The notes beneath the pieces were generated by a model. That model made no database searches, was not told where the DNA came from, and worked only from the letters and a program-made list of their open reading frames with translations. This document shows, piece by piece, positions 53,997 through 63,886 of a stretch of 64,000 nucleotides of DNA. The position numbers and the translations under genes are program-made. This stretch comes from Saprospiraceae bacterium (GTDB taxonomy: Bacteria; Bacteroidota; Bacteroidia; Chitinophagales; Saprospiraceae), in NCBI GenBank assembly GCA_022841745.1, contig JALHQW010000012.1, forward strand, positions 101,282-165,281, given 5' to 3'. Position 1 is the first letter of the stretch. Each line of letters opens with the position of its first letter.

Positions 53997-54722
53997 TCAC
54001 TGGACTTCCTCAAACATTTCACCGCATTCGTCGCACTTGATTTTGAGAGCAGGTCTTCCCCACACGTTCACTTTGCAGCCGGGGCATGAATACTTGGTTT
54101 TGTTCCGGCTTGGTGGTCGTAGCCGTTTCAGGCGTGATTTGCGCTCGTCGCCTTCCTCGCCATCGTCCGTGCCGGACGTGCTTGCGCCCGTAAGTAGGCG
54201 CTTCATCATTTCGCCCTCCAAAGAGGTAAAAGGTAGGGTGTACTGTTTCGGCATTTTCTCAAAAGCCTGTTGGTACTTTCCCCCTTCTTCGATGTAGTGC
54301 GTCATGCGCTGACCTGTTTCCTTGCCGCCCGGTTTCCCCGTGTCGGAAGGTATCAAGCCGATTGTTCGCATTTTTGCAGCCCACTCTTTGTTGTGATAAC
54401 CACTGCGAGACGGTTCTCCAAATTCCCATTGCCACAGGTGCGCCATTTCATGCACAAGGGTTGAGAAGATTTCGATTGGCGTCCGGTAAAGCGTTGTAGG
54501 GGTGAGGGAAATTTCGTGCGTTCCGAAACTTTCCTCGTCAACTCGTTTCCAGCGTTCAGGTGCCATGAATCCATGCGAACCTGAAAGCCTGGAAAAATTC
54601 AGGATACAACCGGGGAGCTTGTTGTCGAACAGCTTCTGGTTGTAGAACTGGTAAGCGCCGTTCAGGGAGTTGAACTGCTCCTGTGTCGGCGTCGGCAACG
54701 GTGGTTTTTGTTTTTTACTCAT
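53997..54722 (-). CDS. SprT-like zinc metalloprotein
   Basis: 241 residues. The SprT-type zinc site is LVHEMAHLWQWEFG, with H-N-KEWAAKM downstream supplying the further ligand region. A C-terminal zinc ribbon (YSCPGCKVNVWGRPALKIKCDECGEMF) completes the protein. SprT-like proteins of this length are frequent on plasmids and ICEs; the relative Spartan cleaves DNA-protein crosslinks, but the role of these mobile versions is not known. It ends with TGA, and the terminator 17 bases later suggests that this TGA is a real stop. That is evidence against a wholesale code change. Confidence 0.82.
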   Translation of the reverse strand: MSKKQKPPLPTPTQEQFNSLNGAYQFYNQKLFDNKLPGCILNFSRLSGSHGFMAPERWKRVDEESFGTHEISLTPTTLYRTPIEIFSTLVHEMAHLWQWEFGEPSRSGYHNKEWAAKMRTIGLIPSDTGKPGGKETGQRMTHYIEEGGKYQQAFEKMPKQYTLPFTSLEGEMMKRLLTGASTSGTDDGEEGDERKSRLKRLRPPSRNKTKYSCPGCKVNVWGRPALKIKCDECGEMFEEVQ

Positions 54723-54818
54723 GTGAACAGAATTTTTTGTTGCGTACCCTACAATTCCTATTCACTGAGCATCGAATTTCAAGAGATTTAAAAGCTTCCT
54801 TCAAAACCTTGTATGCCC

Positions 54819-54840
54819 TATCATAACAAAATGGGTATTT
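54819..54840 (-). repeat. Seventh iteron, inverted
   Basis: The minus strand is identical to the iteron at 53190-53211 over about 21 bases. It lies about 1.5 kb away, upstream of the SprT-like gene start (54722), and could be an operator for that gene or a second Rep-binding site used in handcuffing. Confidence 0.85.
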
Positions 54841-54957
54841 ATTTTACAAACAATATACACACGTTTTTAAAGTTTTAAACGCTTTGAAACCCAACAAAAA
54901 GACTTGATAATCAATTGATTGCGACTATAAGGAATGTAATTTTACCAGCATCGCCGG

Positions 54958-55344
54958 ATGAAACATTTTGACAAGTGGAACAAGCTGAAAAAGACCATCC
55001 ACCAAAACCGCCCGGAATTTTTCGTAAACGAAAGAGAAGTCCGGTATGCCCACTTGGGAATAAACGTGGGGTTTGAGGAGGATGGAAAAGGCGGCGATTT
55101 TAAAAGACCCGTTCTTATTTTGAAAAAGATTTGAAACGTCTTTGCCGTACTCCCAATGACCACGAAGGGGAAGGATACCAAATTCTACTACCGCCTTCCT
55201 GACCACTATTTCGGAAAGACTTCGAGGATAATCTTGTCGCAGTGCAGGGTAGTGGACAAGAACAGGTTCATCGAAAGCATCGGGACGCTATCGGAAGGGG
55301 ATTTCAAGGACGTAAAAGAAAAACTTAAAGCGCTGATGCTTTAA
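54958..55344 (+). CDS. MazF/PemK-like toxin family protein with one in-frame TGA
   Basis: 128 codons from ATG 54958 to TAA. First part: FDKWNKLKKTI...EFFVNEREVRYAHLGINVGFEEDGKG-x-FKRPVLILKKI; TGA at 55132-55134; second part: NVFAVLPMTTKGKDTKFYYRL...SRIILSQCRVVDKNRFIESIGTLS. This is a complete MazF/PemK-like fold, the family of type II toxin mRNA endoribonucleases. TGA falls in the hairpin turn between the RPVLILKK and VFAVLP strands, a Gly/Asn position. No antitoxin gene is next to it, so it may be a solitary relative. A strong terminator is built into its last codons. Confidence 0.7.
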
Positions 55345-55355
55345 GTTTCTTTTTT
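55321..55355 (+). terminator. Terminator overlapping the end of the MazF/PemK-like gene
   Basis: AAACTTAAAGC (55321-55331) pairs with GCTTTAAGTTT (55338-55348), then CTTTTTT. The TAA at 55342-55344 is inside the second arm, so the terminator evolved with the full-length frame. Confidence 0.9.
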
Positions 55356-55540
55356 CTCTCCGACCGAAGCCGGAGGAGAATCCCGAAGGACGTTTGTGCC
55401 ATCAGTATAGTCAAACGCTTCTGAAAGTCAAGTTCTTACACTTTCAAATCAGGTTTCAAGCAGCTTTAAAATTTGAAAATGGCTTCCTGAAAACGATAAT
55501 CTGTTACCTTTACGAATTATTTAAAATTTCATTTGATTAG

Positions 55541-58234
55541 ATGCAAAGCACCAAAATTACCCTCTCACAACTTGAAAGTTTCCTGCTGAAAGCGGCTGAT
55601 ATTTTGAGGGGGAGCATGGACGCCTCGGAGTTTAAAGAGTACATTTTCGGGATGCTGTTCCTGAAAAGGATGAGCGACCAGTTCGCTACCCGGAAGACCT
55701 ACCTTATCAAGGAAAGTTATAGCCACTTGACCGGGGAGGCTTTGGACATGGTAATGGAATCACCCACTACTTTCGGTGAGACCTACTATGTTCCGGCAGA
55801 AGCAAGATGGGAGAAAATCAGGTACTTCCACCACAACGCAGGGGAGCAACTCGACCAAGCTCTTGCCGCTTTGGAGAATGCCAATGACTCTTTAAGAGGT
55901 GTGCTGCATGACAATATTGGGTTCAACAAAACGAAGGGCAATAAACGTGTCATTCCTGACAACAAAATCAAAGACCTGATTGACCACTTCGACAAAATCA
56001 AGCTCACTAACGACAATTTCGAGTTTCCCGACCTGCTCGGTGCGGCTTACGAATACCTTATCAAGTTCTTTGCGGACAGCGCCGGAAAGAAAGGAGGAGA
56101 GTTCTATACTCCAGCGCAAGTAGTACGTCTGTTGGTGCAACTGCTGAAACCACGTGCAGGAATGAGTATTTACGACCCAACTGCTGGTTCGGGCGGTATG
56201 CTGATTCAATCTGCACAGTTCGTAGAGGAGCAAGGACAGGATGCCCGCAACCTCACTTTGGCAGGTCAGGACAACAACGGTACGGTCTGGTCTATCTGCA
56301 AGATGAACATGATTTTGCACAACGTCCTCGATGCCGACATTCGCCTCGGCGATACCGTCGAAGACCCGCAGCATACGGAAGGTGGTTTCTTGAAAAAGTT
56401 TGACCGCATACTTGCGAACCCACCATTTTCCCAGAATTATTCAAAAGCCAATATTAAATTCCCTACACGTTTCCCCTACGGGTCTGCGCCCGAATCAGGC
56501 AAAAAAGGCGACCTGATGTTCGTGCAACACATGATAGCCTGCCTGAAAGAAGACGGTAAAATGGCTTGCATCATCCCGCACGGCGTCCTGTTTCGTGGGG
56601 GAGCGGAAAAGATTATCCGTGAAGGCATCGTAAAGGACAACCTACTCGAAGCCATCATCGCCTTGCCGCCGTCTCTGTTTTATGGAACTGGCATTCCTGC
56701 CTGTGTCATTGTCATCAACAAAAACAAGCCGGACGAACTGCGCCACAAAATCCTGTTCGTAAACGCTGATGCCGAATACGGGGAGGGCAAAGCCCAAAAC
56801 TTCCTTCGCCCGGAAGATATTGAAAAGATTGACACTGCCTTCTCTACAAAAGTGCCAATACCTAAATACTCCCGCCTCGTTGACCTGAAAGAAATACAGG
56901 ATAACGAATTTAACCTGAACATCCGCCGCTACGTGGACAACACGCCAGACCCAGAACCGGAAGACGTAAGGGCGCATCTGCTCGGTGGTGTACCGAAAAG
57001 CGAAGTGGCTGCACAAGAACCTTTCTACTACAAGTTCGGGATGAAAAAGACCGTGTTCTTTCAAGATAGGGACGCCAACTATTTTGATTTCAAAACTGAC
57101 CTGACCGACCCCAAAGGGGCAGGGAAATCCGGCATCAAGGAACTGATAGAAACGCATGACGGGGTGAAGCAAACCCTCGCCCGTTTCCGCAAGGAAACAA
57201 ACGACTGGTGGATGGAAGCCAAGAATGATTTCACCCGCTTGGAAACGGACAACGACCTGCCGAAAATCAGGGCGGAATTGCTGGCTGGATTTCAAAACAG
57301 GTTGCTGCCGCTCGAACTGTTCGATAAGTTTCAGGTATCGGGCATCTTCGTAAACTGGTGGCAGACCATCAATTACGACTTGAAAACCATTTCCTCCCAC
57401 GGTTGGAGCGTGAACCTTATCCCTGACGAGTACATCAAAAAAGCATTTTTCCAAAAGGAAATGGATGAACTCGATGCGCTGGAAACCAAGATTTCTGACG
57501 AGGAAAACACCCTACAGGAAGCAATAGAGGAAGGGGAAGTAGAACCAGAAACCGACGACGATGGCAACGAAAAAGCACTCACCACAAAATGGGTAGTGGA
57601 ACAACTGCTGGCGGCTGCACACGACCTGCTCGGCAACTTCGTTGATAATCCCAGCAAGCCGAAAGCGACCGATGACGCTAAAACGAACCTGCCAAAACAA
57701 GTCCCAGAAAGCTCCAAAATCGAGATTCTGAAATACATGGCGCTGGCGCAACGCATCAGCAAAACGGAGGCTCGTATCAAAGCCTTGAAAAAGACGCTCA
57801 AAGAAAAACAGGCTCGCCTCGAAGACCTCGTGGACGCCAAGAAATACGGACTTGACGGCTTCATCGCCCACTTGAACGACCTTATCATTTTGCGTGAAGC
57901 GGAAAAAGTTGCAGCAGAAAAGGATGCCGAAAAAGCAAAAATCCAGAAACGCATAGACGAATACAACGAGAAGAAAGGCAAAGTAGCGGAATTGGTGGCT
58001 GCCATCGGGCTACCCATCACCAACGAGGAAGCCCGTGACCTTATCTTACAAAAACACCATGACCTGATGCAGGAACAACTTGAACGCTACCTGAACCGTG
58101 AAAAGCGTGAACTGGTGGCATTGGTGGATAAACTTTGGGATAAATATACTTTAAGTAGAAATGACTTGGAAAAGGAACTTGGAACGGTACTTTCCAAGTT
58201 GAATGATTTTTTGACTGCTTTAAATTATCAATAG
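55541..58234 (+). CDS. hsdM: Type I restriction-modification DNA methyltransferase subunit HsdM
   Basis: 897 residues. N-terminal helical HsdM domain ([35 protein letters not shown]), then the N6-adenine methyltransferase core with the AdoMet motif [10 protein letters not shown] (about residue 210) and catalytic NPPF (about 292). The C-terminal ~350 residues are an extra charged coiled-coil region ([21 protein letters not shown]), longer than typical HsdM (about 500). Ends TAG, 2 bases before hsdS. An upstream TTACCTTTA resembles a -7 element (55508-55520). No in-frame TGA. Confidence 0.95.
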   Translation: MQSTKITLSQLESFLLKAADILRGSMDASEFKEYIFGMLFLKRMSDQFATRKTYLIKESYSHLTGEALDMVMESPTTFGETYYVPAEARWEKIRYFHHNAGEQLDQALAALENANDSLRGVLHDNIGFNKTKGNKRVIPDNKIKDLIDHFDKIKLTNDNFEFPDLLGAAYEYLIKFFADSAGKKGGEFYTPAQVVRLLVQLLKPRAGMSIYDPTAGSGGMLIQSAQFVEEQGQDARNLTLAGQDNNGTVWSICKMNMILHNVLDADIRLGDTVEDPQHTEGGFLKKFDRILANPPFSQNYSKANIKFPTRFPYGSAPESGKKGDLMFVQHMIACLKEDGKMACIIPHGVLFRGGAEKIIREGIVKDNLLEAIIALPPSLFYGTGIPACVIVINKNKPDELRHKILFVNADAEYGEGKAQNFLRPEDIEKIDTAFSTKVPIPKYSRLVDLKEIQDNEFNLNIRRYVDNTPDPEPEDVRAHLLGGVPKSEVAAQEPFYYKFGMKKTVFFQDRDANYFDFKTDLTDPKGAGKSGIKELIETHDGVKQTLARFRKETNDWWMEAKNDFTRLETDNDLPKIRAELLAGFQNRLLPLELFDKFQVSGIFVNWWQTINYDLKTISSHGWSVNLIPDEYIKKAFFQKEMDELDALETKISDEENTLQEAIEEGEVEPETDDDGNEKALTTKWVVEQLLAAAHDLLGNFVDNPSKPKATDDAKTNLPKQVPESSKIEILKYMALAQRISKTEARIKALKKTLKEKQARLEDLVDAKKYGLDGFIAHLNDLIILREAEKVAAEKDAEKAKIQKRIDEYNEKKGKVAELVAAIGLPITNEEARDLILQKHHDLMQEQLERYLNREKRELVALVDKLWDKYTLSRNDLEKELGTVLSKLNDFLTALNYQ

Positions 58235-58236
58235 GT

Positions 58237-59514
58237 ATGGGAGAGTGGATTGATGTAAAAATAGGTGAGTTATTTACGACTACCTTTCCTGGCGAATGGG
58301 GGAAAGAACCTACCAATTCTGTTCAAATTCCTGTAATTGGGACAAAGAATTTTAAGAATAATGGAAAAATTAAATTTGATAATATTTCATACAGATTTAT
58401 TCCATCTTCAAAACTTGAAAAAGTAAGAGCAATCAAAGGTGATATTCTAATTGAAAAATCTGGCGGCAGTCCTACTCAACCAGCAGGAAGGGTAGTTTTT
58501 ATTGAGGATGACTTTAACGGAACAAGCTCTAATTTTGTTGAAGTTTGTAAAGTAAATCCAAAGCATTTTAATGTCTTTGTTTTCTACCTTCTTTTTTATG
58601 CCTATCAAACTGGTAAGGTTTTAAAATACCAACAGCAAACCACTGGTATCATCAACTTTAAGCTAAGGGAGTATAAAAAAGATGAGTTACTAAAAATTCC
58701 TAAATCTCTCTCCGAACAAACCACCATCGCCACCATCCTCACCACAATAAACCAAGCCATTGAAAAAACGGAAAAACTCATCGTAAAATATGAGCGCATC
58801 AAAATAGGGCTGATGCAAGACTTGCTCACTCGTGGCATTGACGAGCAGGGGAGAATTCGCAGTGAGGATACGCACGAGTTTAAAGATAGCCCGTTGGGAA
58901 GAATCCCGATAGAGTGGGAAGTTGCGCCATTTGATTCATTTCTCGAATTGAAACAGTATGGATTGTCTGTCTCTGCTTCTGAAAATGGAGTTCCACTTTT
59001 GAGAATGAACAATTTGAAGAACGGTGAACTCGAAATATCAGATTTGAAGTTTTGCCCCGCACCCGTTAGTGAACAAGTCATCTTAAATGATTTGGATTTG
59101 CTTTTCAACCGCACGAACAGCATTGATTATGTGGGAAGAACTGGGATTTTCAGGCAGCAAAAAATTCCATTCACTTTTGCATCATACTTGGTTAGGCTTG
59201 TTCCCAAAAAGAACCTAATGCCGGAGTATTTGAACTATTGGATGAATTTTCCAAAGAATCATGTTTGGATTAAAACCATTGCTACACAAGCAGTCCACCA
59301 GGCGAACATTAATCCAACCAATCTTGGAAAACTATCCGTTTACGTTCCAAAGGTTGAGGAACAAGAAAGGATTATTTCCATCATTGATGAATCGAAAAAA
59401 GGAATTGTTGCAATGCAAAAGGAGTTGTCCAAGCTGTATTTGCAAAAAACAGGATTGATGCAAGACCTCCTCACTGGCAAAGTCAGTGTGGATGGTTTGA
59501 ATGAAAACAACTAA
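58237..59514 (+). CDS. hsdS: Type I restriction-modification specificity subunit HsdS
   Basis: 425 residues with two target-recognition domains separated by conserved helical spacers (LSEQTTIATILTTINQAIEKTEKLIVKYERIKIGLMQDLLTRG and EEQERIISIIDESKKGIVAMQKELSKLYLQKTGLMQDLLTGK). The first TRD is AT-rich, as is common for swapped TRDs. The two spacers are similar to each other, a classic HsdS feature. It determines which bipartite DNA site the complex reads. Confidence 0.93.
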   Translation: MGEWIDVKIGELFTTTFPGEWGKEPTNSVQIPVIGTKNFKNNGKIKFDNISYRFIPSSKLEKVRAIKGDILIEKSGGSPTQPAGRVVFIEDDFNGTSSNFVEVCKVNPKHFNVFVFYLLFYAYQTGKVLKYQQQTTGIINFKLREYKKDELLKIPKSLSEQTTIATILTTINQAIEKTEKLIVKYERIKIGLMQDLLTRGIDEQGRIRSEDTHEFKDSPLGRIPIEWEVAPFDSFLELKQYGLSVSASENGVPLLRMNNLKNGELEISDLKFCPAPVSEQVILNDLDLLFNRTNSIDYVGRTGIFRQQKIPFTFASYLVRLVPKKNLMPEYLNYWMNFPKNHVWIKTIATQAVHQANINPTNLGKLSVYVPKVEEQERIISIIDESKKGIVAMQKELSKLYLQKTGLMQDLLTGKVSVDGLNENN

Positions 59515-59525
59515 ATCCTTAAACA

Positions 59526-60773
59526 ATGATTGATTGGCTTCTAAATCTTTTTAACTGGAAAAAAAATCCAAAGATGGATACCGTTTCATTCCTTATTGGT
59601 TCTGGCTTTTCAAAAGCTGATGGACTTCCACTTGTGGGTGAGATTAATGAGAGAATGAGAAGAATTAATGAAGATGAAATCATCATTCATTCAGAGGGGA
59701 CAGCATTTTTTCTAAATGGACAAACAAATGAAAACGAATGGTCAAGAAAAGCAGAGAGATTGTTCGTCCAAGAATTTTTGAAATTTTACTCCAATGAAGT
59801 TATTGATGGAGAAGGTAATTTTCATTATGAAGATTTCTATGATTATTACTCAGAATATTTAAGAACTGAAGATAACGAGTATATTGATGAGTTTTGTGAA
59901 ACCTTTAGAAATGAGAATGATAATGAATACAATCCAATTGCAGACAATTACAACCTTGTATCACAATTTCACAATACTTTTAACCAACTTCTAAGCAATT
60001 TTCTTCAAAGAGCAAAATATTACGAGAACGTCTCTCATCTGAACTACTTTAAATACGATGACTTTATCGGGTTCTTGAATCACCTAATTGAAAAAAATCA
60101 AGTCAAAGTACACACATTGAACCACGATTTGCTATTTGAAAGAGTAGCGTCAGTTCCACCTTTGTGGCAAGAATTTTCAGATGGCTATGAGGAATTAGGT
60201 TCTCCCTATTATTCAGAGGTTAATGTTAATCAAACAATTAACAAAAGGTACAGAGTAAGGCTAAAATATTTCCAAAATAGATTTGACAAAAAAATCTGTC
60301 TTTACAAACTACATGGTAGCATTGATACTTACCAATTCAATATTGCCGACCAACATCGGGATTTAACAAGAGTAAAGTCTGACTATGGAGTTGAACCTCG
60401 GTTCGTAAAGGAGGTACAAGATGAAACAGGAAGATTCAGTTACATTAAAGGATGGCAAAATAATTACCCTGACTTTCTTTCAGGTACTTCAACAAAAGTA
60501 CTTAGCTACGGGAATGAATATTATGAATTGCTGTTCAAACATTTTGCAGAAAATCTAAAAAAATCAAAACTTCTTATCGTAATCGGCTATGGATTTGGTG
60601 ATTCAGGAATCAACGATTATTTGAAGAAATACTTTTTGGACAGAGGGGGCAAAATGGTTGTCATTATTCCAAAGAAACCAGATACCGAATTGATAAACTA
60701 CCCAAATACGGTAATTCTTGAAAAGAAGATGGAACAAGTGTCGCTTCAAGAATACATGAGTTTGCTGAACTAA
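59526..60773 (+). CDS. SIR2-like protein inserted in the hsd operon
   Basis: 415 residues. An N-terminal dinucleotide-binding motif FLIGSGFSKADGLP, a TLNHDLLFE block with the Asn at about residue 199, and YKLHGSID with the His at about 263 match the catalytic Asn and His of SIR2-type NADases. A late LLIVIGYGFGDSGIND motif completes the fold. Proteins of this kind drain NAD+ in several anti-phage systems. It lies 11 bases after hsdS and 23 before hsdR, on the same strand and clearly AT-rich compared with hsdM and hsdR, so it was added later. Confidence 0.82.
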   Translation: MIDWLLNLFNWKKNPKMDTVSFLIGSGFSKADGLPLVGEINERMRRINEDEIIIHSEGTAFFLNGQTNENEWSRKAERLFVQEFLKFYSNEVIDGEGNFHYEDFYDYYSEYLRTEDNEYIDEFCETFRNENDNEYNPIADNYNLVSQFHNTFNQLLSNFLQRAKYYENVSHLNYFKYDDFIGFLNHLIEKNQVKVHTLNHDLLFERVASVPPLWQEFSDGYEELGSPYYSEVNVNQTINKRYRVRLKYFQNRFDKKICLYKLHGSIDTYQFNIADQHRDLTRVKSDYGVEPRFVKEVQDETGRFSYIKGWQNNYPDFLSGTSTKVLSYGNEYYELLFKHFAENLKKSKLLIVIGYGFGDSGINDYLKKYFLDRGGKMVVIIPKKPDTELINYPNTVILEKKMEQVSLQEYMSLLN

Positions 60774-60796
60774 AAGCTATTATCCTATTATCAATC

Positions 60797-63700
60797 ATGC
60801 ACCAAAACCGCCACTGGATAGACGAACGCACCTTCGTAGAAGAACCCCTCCTTCAACAATTGGATGGTCTGGGCTGGCAGGTACTGCGCCTGAAATCGCC
60901 CTCGGAAGGGGTGCAGTACCCGGAAGAATCTTGGAGGGATAATTTCTCGCAAGTCATCATCAAACCGAAGCTGGTGGAGGCAATTCGCACCATCAATCCG
61001 TGGCTGCAAGACGACCAAATCGAGGAGGCTATCCGTAAGCTGACGACCTACTCTGCTGGCAGTTTGCTTGAGAACAACAAGACCGTGCTCGAAACACTGC
61101 TCGGAAATACCAGCGTCACCGAAAACCGCCAAACAGGTCAAAAGTCCCCGACGGTGAAGTTCATAGATTTCGACCATCGGGACAACAATAATTTCTTGGC
61201 GGTCTCGCAATTCAAGGTTCGTATCATCGGTACGGAGAACCATATTTTCCCAGACATTACCTTGTTCCTGAACGGCTTGCCCATTGCGGTTATCGAAGCA
61301 AAATCCCCGAAGGTCAAAGACCCAATGGGAGAAGCTATCGAGCAACTGATGAGGTACAGTATGCAGAGAGGGGAGGCACCAGAAGGCAACAGGGAGTTGT
61401 TCTATTTTAACCAAATCACCGTAGCGACGTGCAGGGATACCGCCAAGTTCGGCACTATCACCACCCACACCGAAAAGCATTTCTACCGTTGGACTGACCC
61501 CTATCCACTTTCGGTCAATGATATTGCCACTGGCACTACCGCACCCAACGACCAACAGCGTTTGGTTGCCGGGATGTTCAGCAAACAAAACCTGCTGGCG
61601 CTAATCAAGTCCTTCACCATTTTCAAGGCGGACGGCAGCAAAATGTACAAGGTGGTGGGCAGATACCAGCAATTCAGGGCGGTGAAAATGATATTGGAAC
61701 GCCTGAAAAATGGCAAGAACCCGCAAGAAAGAGGCGGCATTGTCTGGCATACGCAGGGGAGCGGCAAGTCGCTGACTATGATGTTTCTGGTGCGTGAAAT
61801 GAGGCACGACCCCGAACTGAGCAAATGGAAAATCGTCTTCGTCACTGACCGTACCGATTTGGAAGTGCAGTTGACCGGGACAAGCGGGGCGATTGGGTTC
61901 ACCGTGAAAGTCGCCGAAAGCATCCGCAAACTGAAAGAATACATCCCCGGTGAAACGGCTGACCTTGTGATGGCAATGATTCACAAGTTTCAGGAAAAGC
62001 AGGAAATCAACTATGGCATATTGGACGAGTTGAACACCAGCGACCGCATTTTGGTAATGACCGATGAGGCACACAGAACGCAGTACACGGTGTTGGCTGC
62101 CAATATGCAGAAAGCCATGCCGAACGCTACCCATATCGGCTTCACTGGGACGCCGATTGAAAAGACCGAAAAGCGTTTCGGGGACTACATAGACAAATAC
62201 ACCATGCGCCAATCCATCGAGGATGGCGTGACCCTTGAAATCGTTTATGAGGGGAGGACGCACAACGCCGCTATTACCGACAAAGAGGGGATGAACCGCC
62301 AATTTATTGACGTTTTCAAGGACTACGACCTGAAACAGCAACAGGAGATTTTGGGCTACGCCACTAAACAAGCCTACCTCGAAGCACGGGACACCATCAA
62401 AGCAAAAGCTGTGGACATGGTGAACCATTACGTGGAGCATGTTTTCTCGAATGGGTTCAAAGCGCAAATCGTCGCCGTGACAAGGGAAGCTGCGGTCAGG
62501 TACAAAGAAGCGATTGACCTGGCATTGAAGGCTAAAGTGGAAGCATTGAGAATATCCAATCCTTTGAACATCAAATTGGACTTGTTGGAAAAGGTGGAAA
62601 CTGGTGTTGTCATCTCCGGCTCAACGAATGACGAACAACACCTGAAATCGCATACCGATGGCAGGGTTCACAAGACGATAATCGAGCGTTTCAAATTGGG
62701 CTTCACCGATAGCGGCGACGTAGGCAACGGCATGATGGGCATCGTCATCGTGAACAACATGCTGCTCACTGGATTCGATGCGCCCATCGAACAAGTCATG
62801 TACCTCGACCGTGTGATAATAGCGCACAACCTCCTTCAAGCCATTGCAAGGGTGAACCGTGTCGGTTCTTCTGACAAAGAAAAGGGGTTCGTGGTGGATT
62901 ACGTTGGCGTCGGGCACCACCTCAAAAAAGCCCTCGAAGTCTATGACGAACTGGAACAACAGGAAATGATAGACTGCCTGAGCAACGATACCGAGGAGGT
63001 CAACAACCTCAATCAGGCGCACAAGGAAGTCATGGACTTCATTCAACAATACAAGATTGAAGACCTGAACGACTTCGATGCGTTCTATGATTTGTTCTAC
63101 GATGAGGACATCCGTTTCCAGTTTATCCAGTTGTTCAAAAAGCTATCGAAGGCGCTCGACGTGGTACTGCCGAACCCGAAAGCATTGAACTACCTTAAAG
63201 AATTCAATGCCCTGTCGGAACTGAACGTCATGGCAGGCAGGCATTTCAGGGACACCCGCATGAGCATGAGGGGAGTATCCGCCAAGCTGAGGGCCATCAC
63301 CGACGAGTACCTAATTTCAAAAGGCATTGACCAAAAGATACCGCCGCTTTCCATCCTCGACGACGACTTCCTTTCCGATGTGGCAAAGAGGAGGAGAGCC
63401 AAGACCAAAGCTGCCGAAATAGAACACGCCATTCGCAGCTATATCGAGGAGCATTTGCCGGAAGACCCTGAACTCTACAAATCGCTGGCGGAAATCCTCG
63501 AAAAGATACTCGAAGACAATCAGCACAATTGGGACTTGGTTTATCAGGAACTCAAAAAGCTGCTCGACAAAATCAGGGAGGAGGAGAACAAACCGACCTA
63601 CGGTTTGCACCGCAAAAAGCAGATGCCATTTTTCAGGATGTTCCACGTTGAGTTGTACGATACAAAAGACCTCAGCGAGGAGCAAATCGGGGTATTGGTC

Positions 63701-63886
63701 AACTTGACCCAACACCTGACCAACCTGCTCGAAAGTGAAATGAAGTTGAACGGATTTTGGGAGCCATCCAAGCAATCGGCACAAAACAGGCTGGGAGGGG
63801 AGATTCAAAAACTCCTGATTTCACCGGAGTTTATAGATTTACCGAACATGAGACAAAAATTTCCATCCCTGATTACAAGAATGTAA
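60797..63886 (+). CDS. hsdR: Type I restriction enzyme subunit HsdR
   Basis: 1029 residues. N-terminal PD-(D/E)xK nuclease domain (LPIAVIEAKSPKVKDP), then an SF2 translocase with Walker A in GSGKSLTMMF (about residue 320), VTDRTDLEVQL, DEAHRTQY (about 422) and a helicase C-terminal motif ARVNRVGSSDKEKG. A helical C-terminal domain binds the methylase core. No in-frame TGA and ends in TAA. Full length for the family. Together with hsdM and hsdS it makes a complete type I system. Confidence 0.95.
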   Translation: MHQNRHWIDERTFVEEPLLQQLDGLGWQVLRLKSPSEGVQYPEESWRDNFSQVIIKPKLVEAIRTINPWLQDDQIEEAIRKLTTYSAGSLLENNKTVLETLLGNTSVTENRQTGQKSPTVKFIDFDHRDNNNFLAVSQFKVRIIGTENHIFPDITLFLNGLPIAVIEAKSPKVKDPMGEAIEQLMRYSMQRGEAPEGNRELFYFNQITVATCRDTAKFGTITTHTEKHFYRWTDPYPLSVNDIATGTTAPNDQQRLVAGMFSKQNLLALIKSFTIFKADGSKMYKVVGRYQQFRAVKMILERLKNGKNPQERGGIVWHTQGSGKSLTMMFLVREMRHDPELSKWKIVFVTDRTDLEVQLTGTSGAIGFTVKVAESIRKLKEYIPGETADLVMAMIHKFQEKQEINYGILDELNTSDRILVMTDEAHRTQYTVLAANMQKAMPNATHIGFTGTPIEKTEKRFGDYIDKYTMRQSIEDGVTLEIVYEGRTHNAAITDKEGMNRQFIDVFKDYDLKQQQEILGYATKQAYLEARDTIKAKAVDMVNHYVEHVFSNGFKAQIVAVTREAAVRYKEAIDLALKAKVEALRISNPLNIKLDLLEKVETGVVISGSTNDEQHLKSHTDGRVHKTIIERFKLGFTDSGDVGNGMMGIVIVNNMLLTGFDAPIEQVMYLDRVIIAHNLLQAIARVNRVGSSDKEKGFVVDYVGVGHHLKKALEVYDELEQQEMIDCLSNDTEEVNNLNQAHKEVMDFIQQYKIEDLNDFDAFYDLFYDEDIRFQFIQLFKKLSKALDVVLPNPKALNYLKEFNALSELNVMAGRHFRDTRMSMRGVSAKLRAITDEYLISKGIDQKIPPLSILDDDFLSDVAKRRRAKTKAAEIEHAIRSYIEEHLPEDPELYKSLAEILEKILEDNQHNWDLVYQELKKLLDKIREEENKPTYGLHRKKQMPFFRMFHVELYDTKDLSEEQIGVLVNLTQHLTNLLESEMKLNGFWEPSKQSAQNRLGGEIQKLLISPEFIDLPNMRQKFPSLITRM

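Noticed and set aside
49309..55344. Selenocysteine as the meaning of the TGA codons
   Set aside because: Nine UGA in non-redox contexts, no SECIS-like hairpin placed just after them, and no sel genes in view.
56642..57454. Long antisense frame within hsdM
   Set aside because: Shadow of the hsdM coding strand, which has all methyltransferase motifs.
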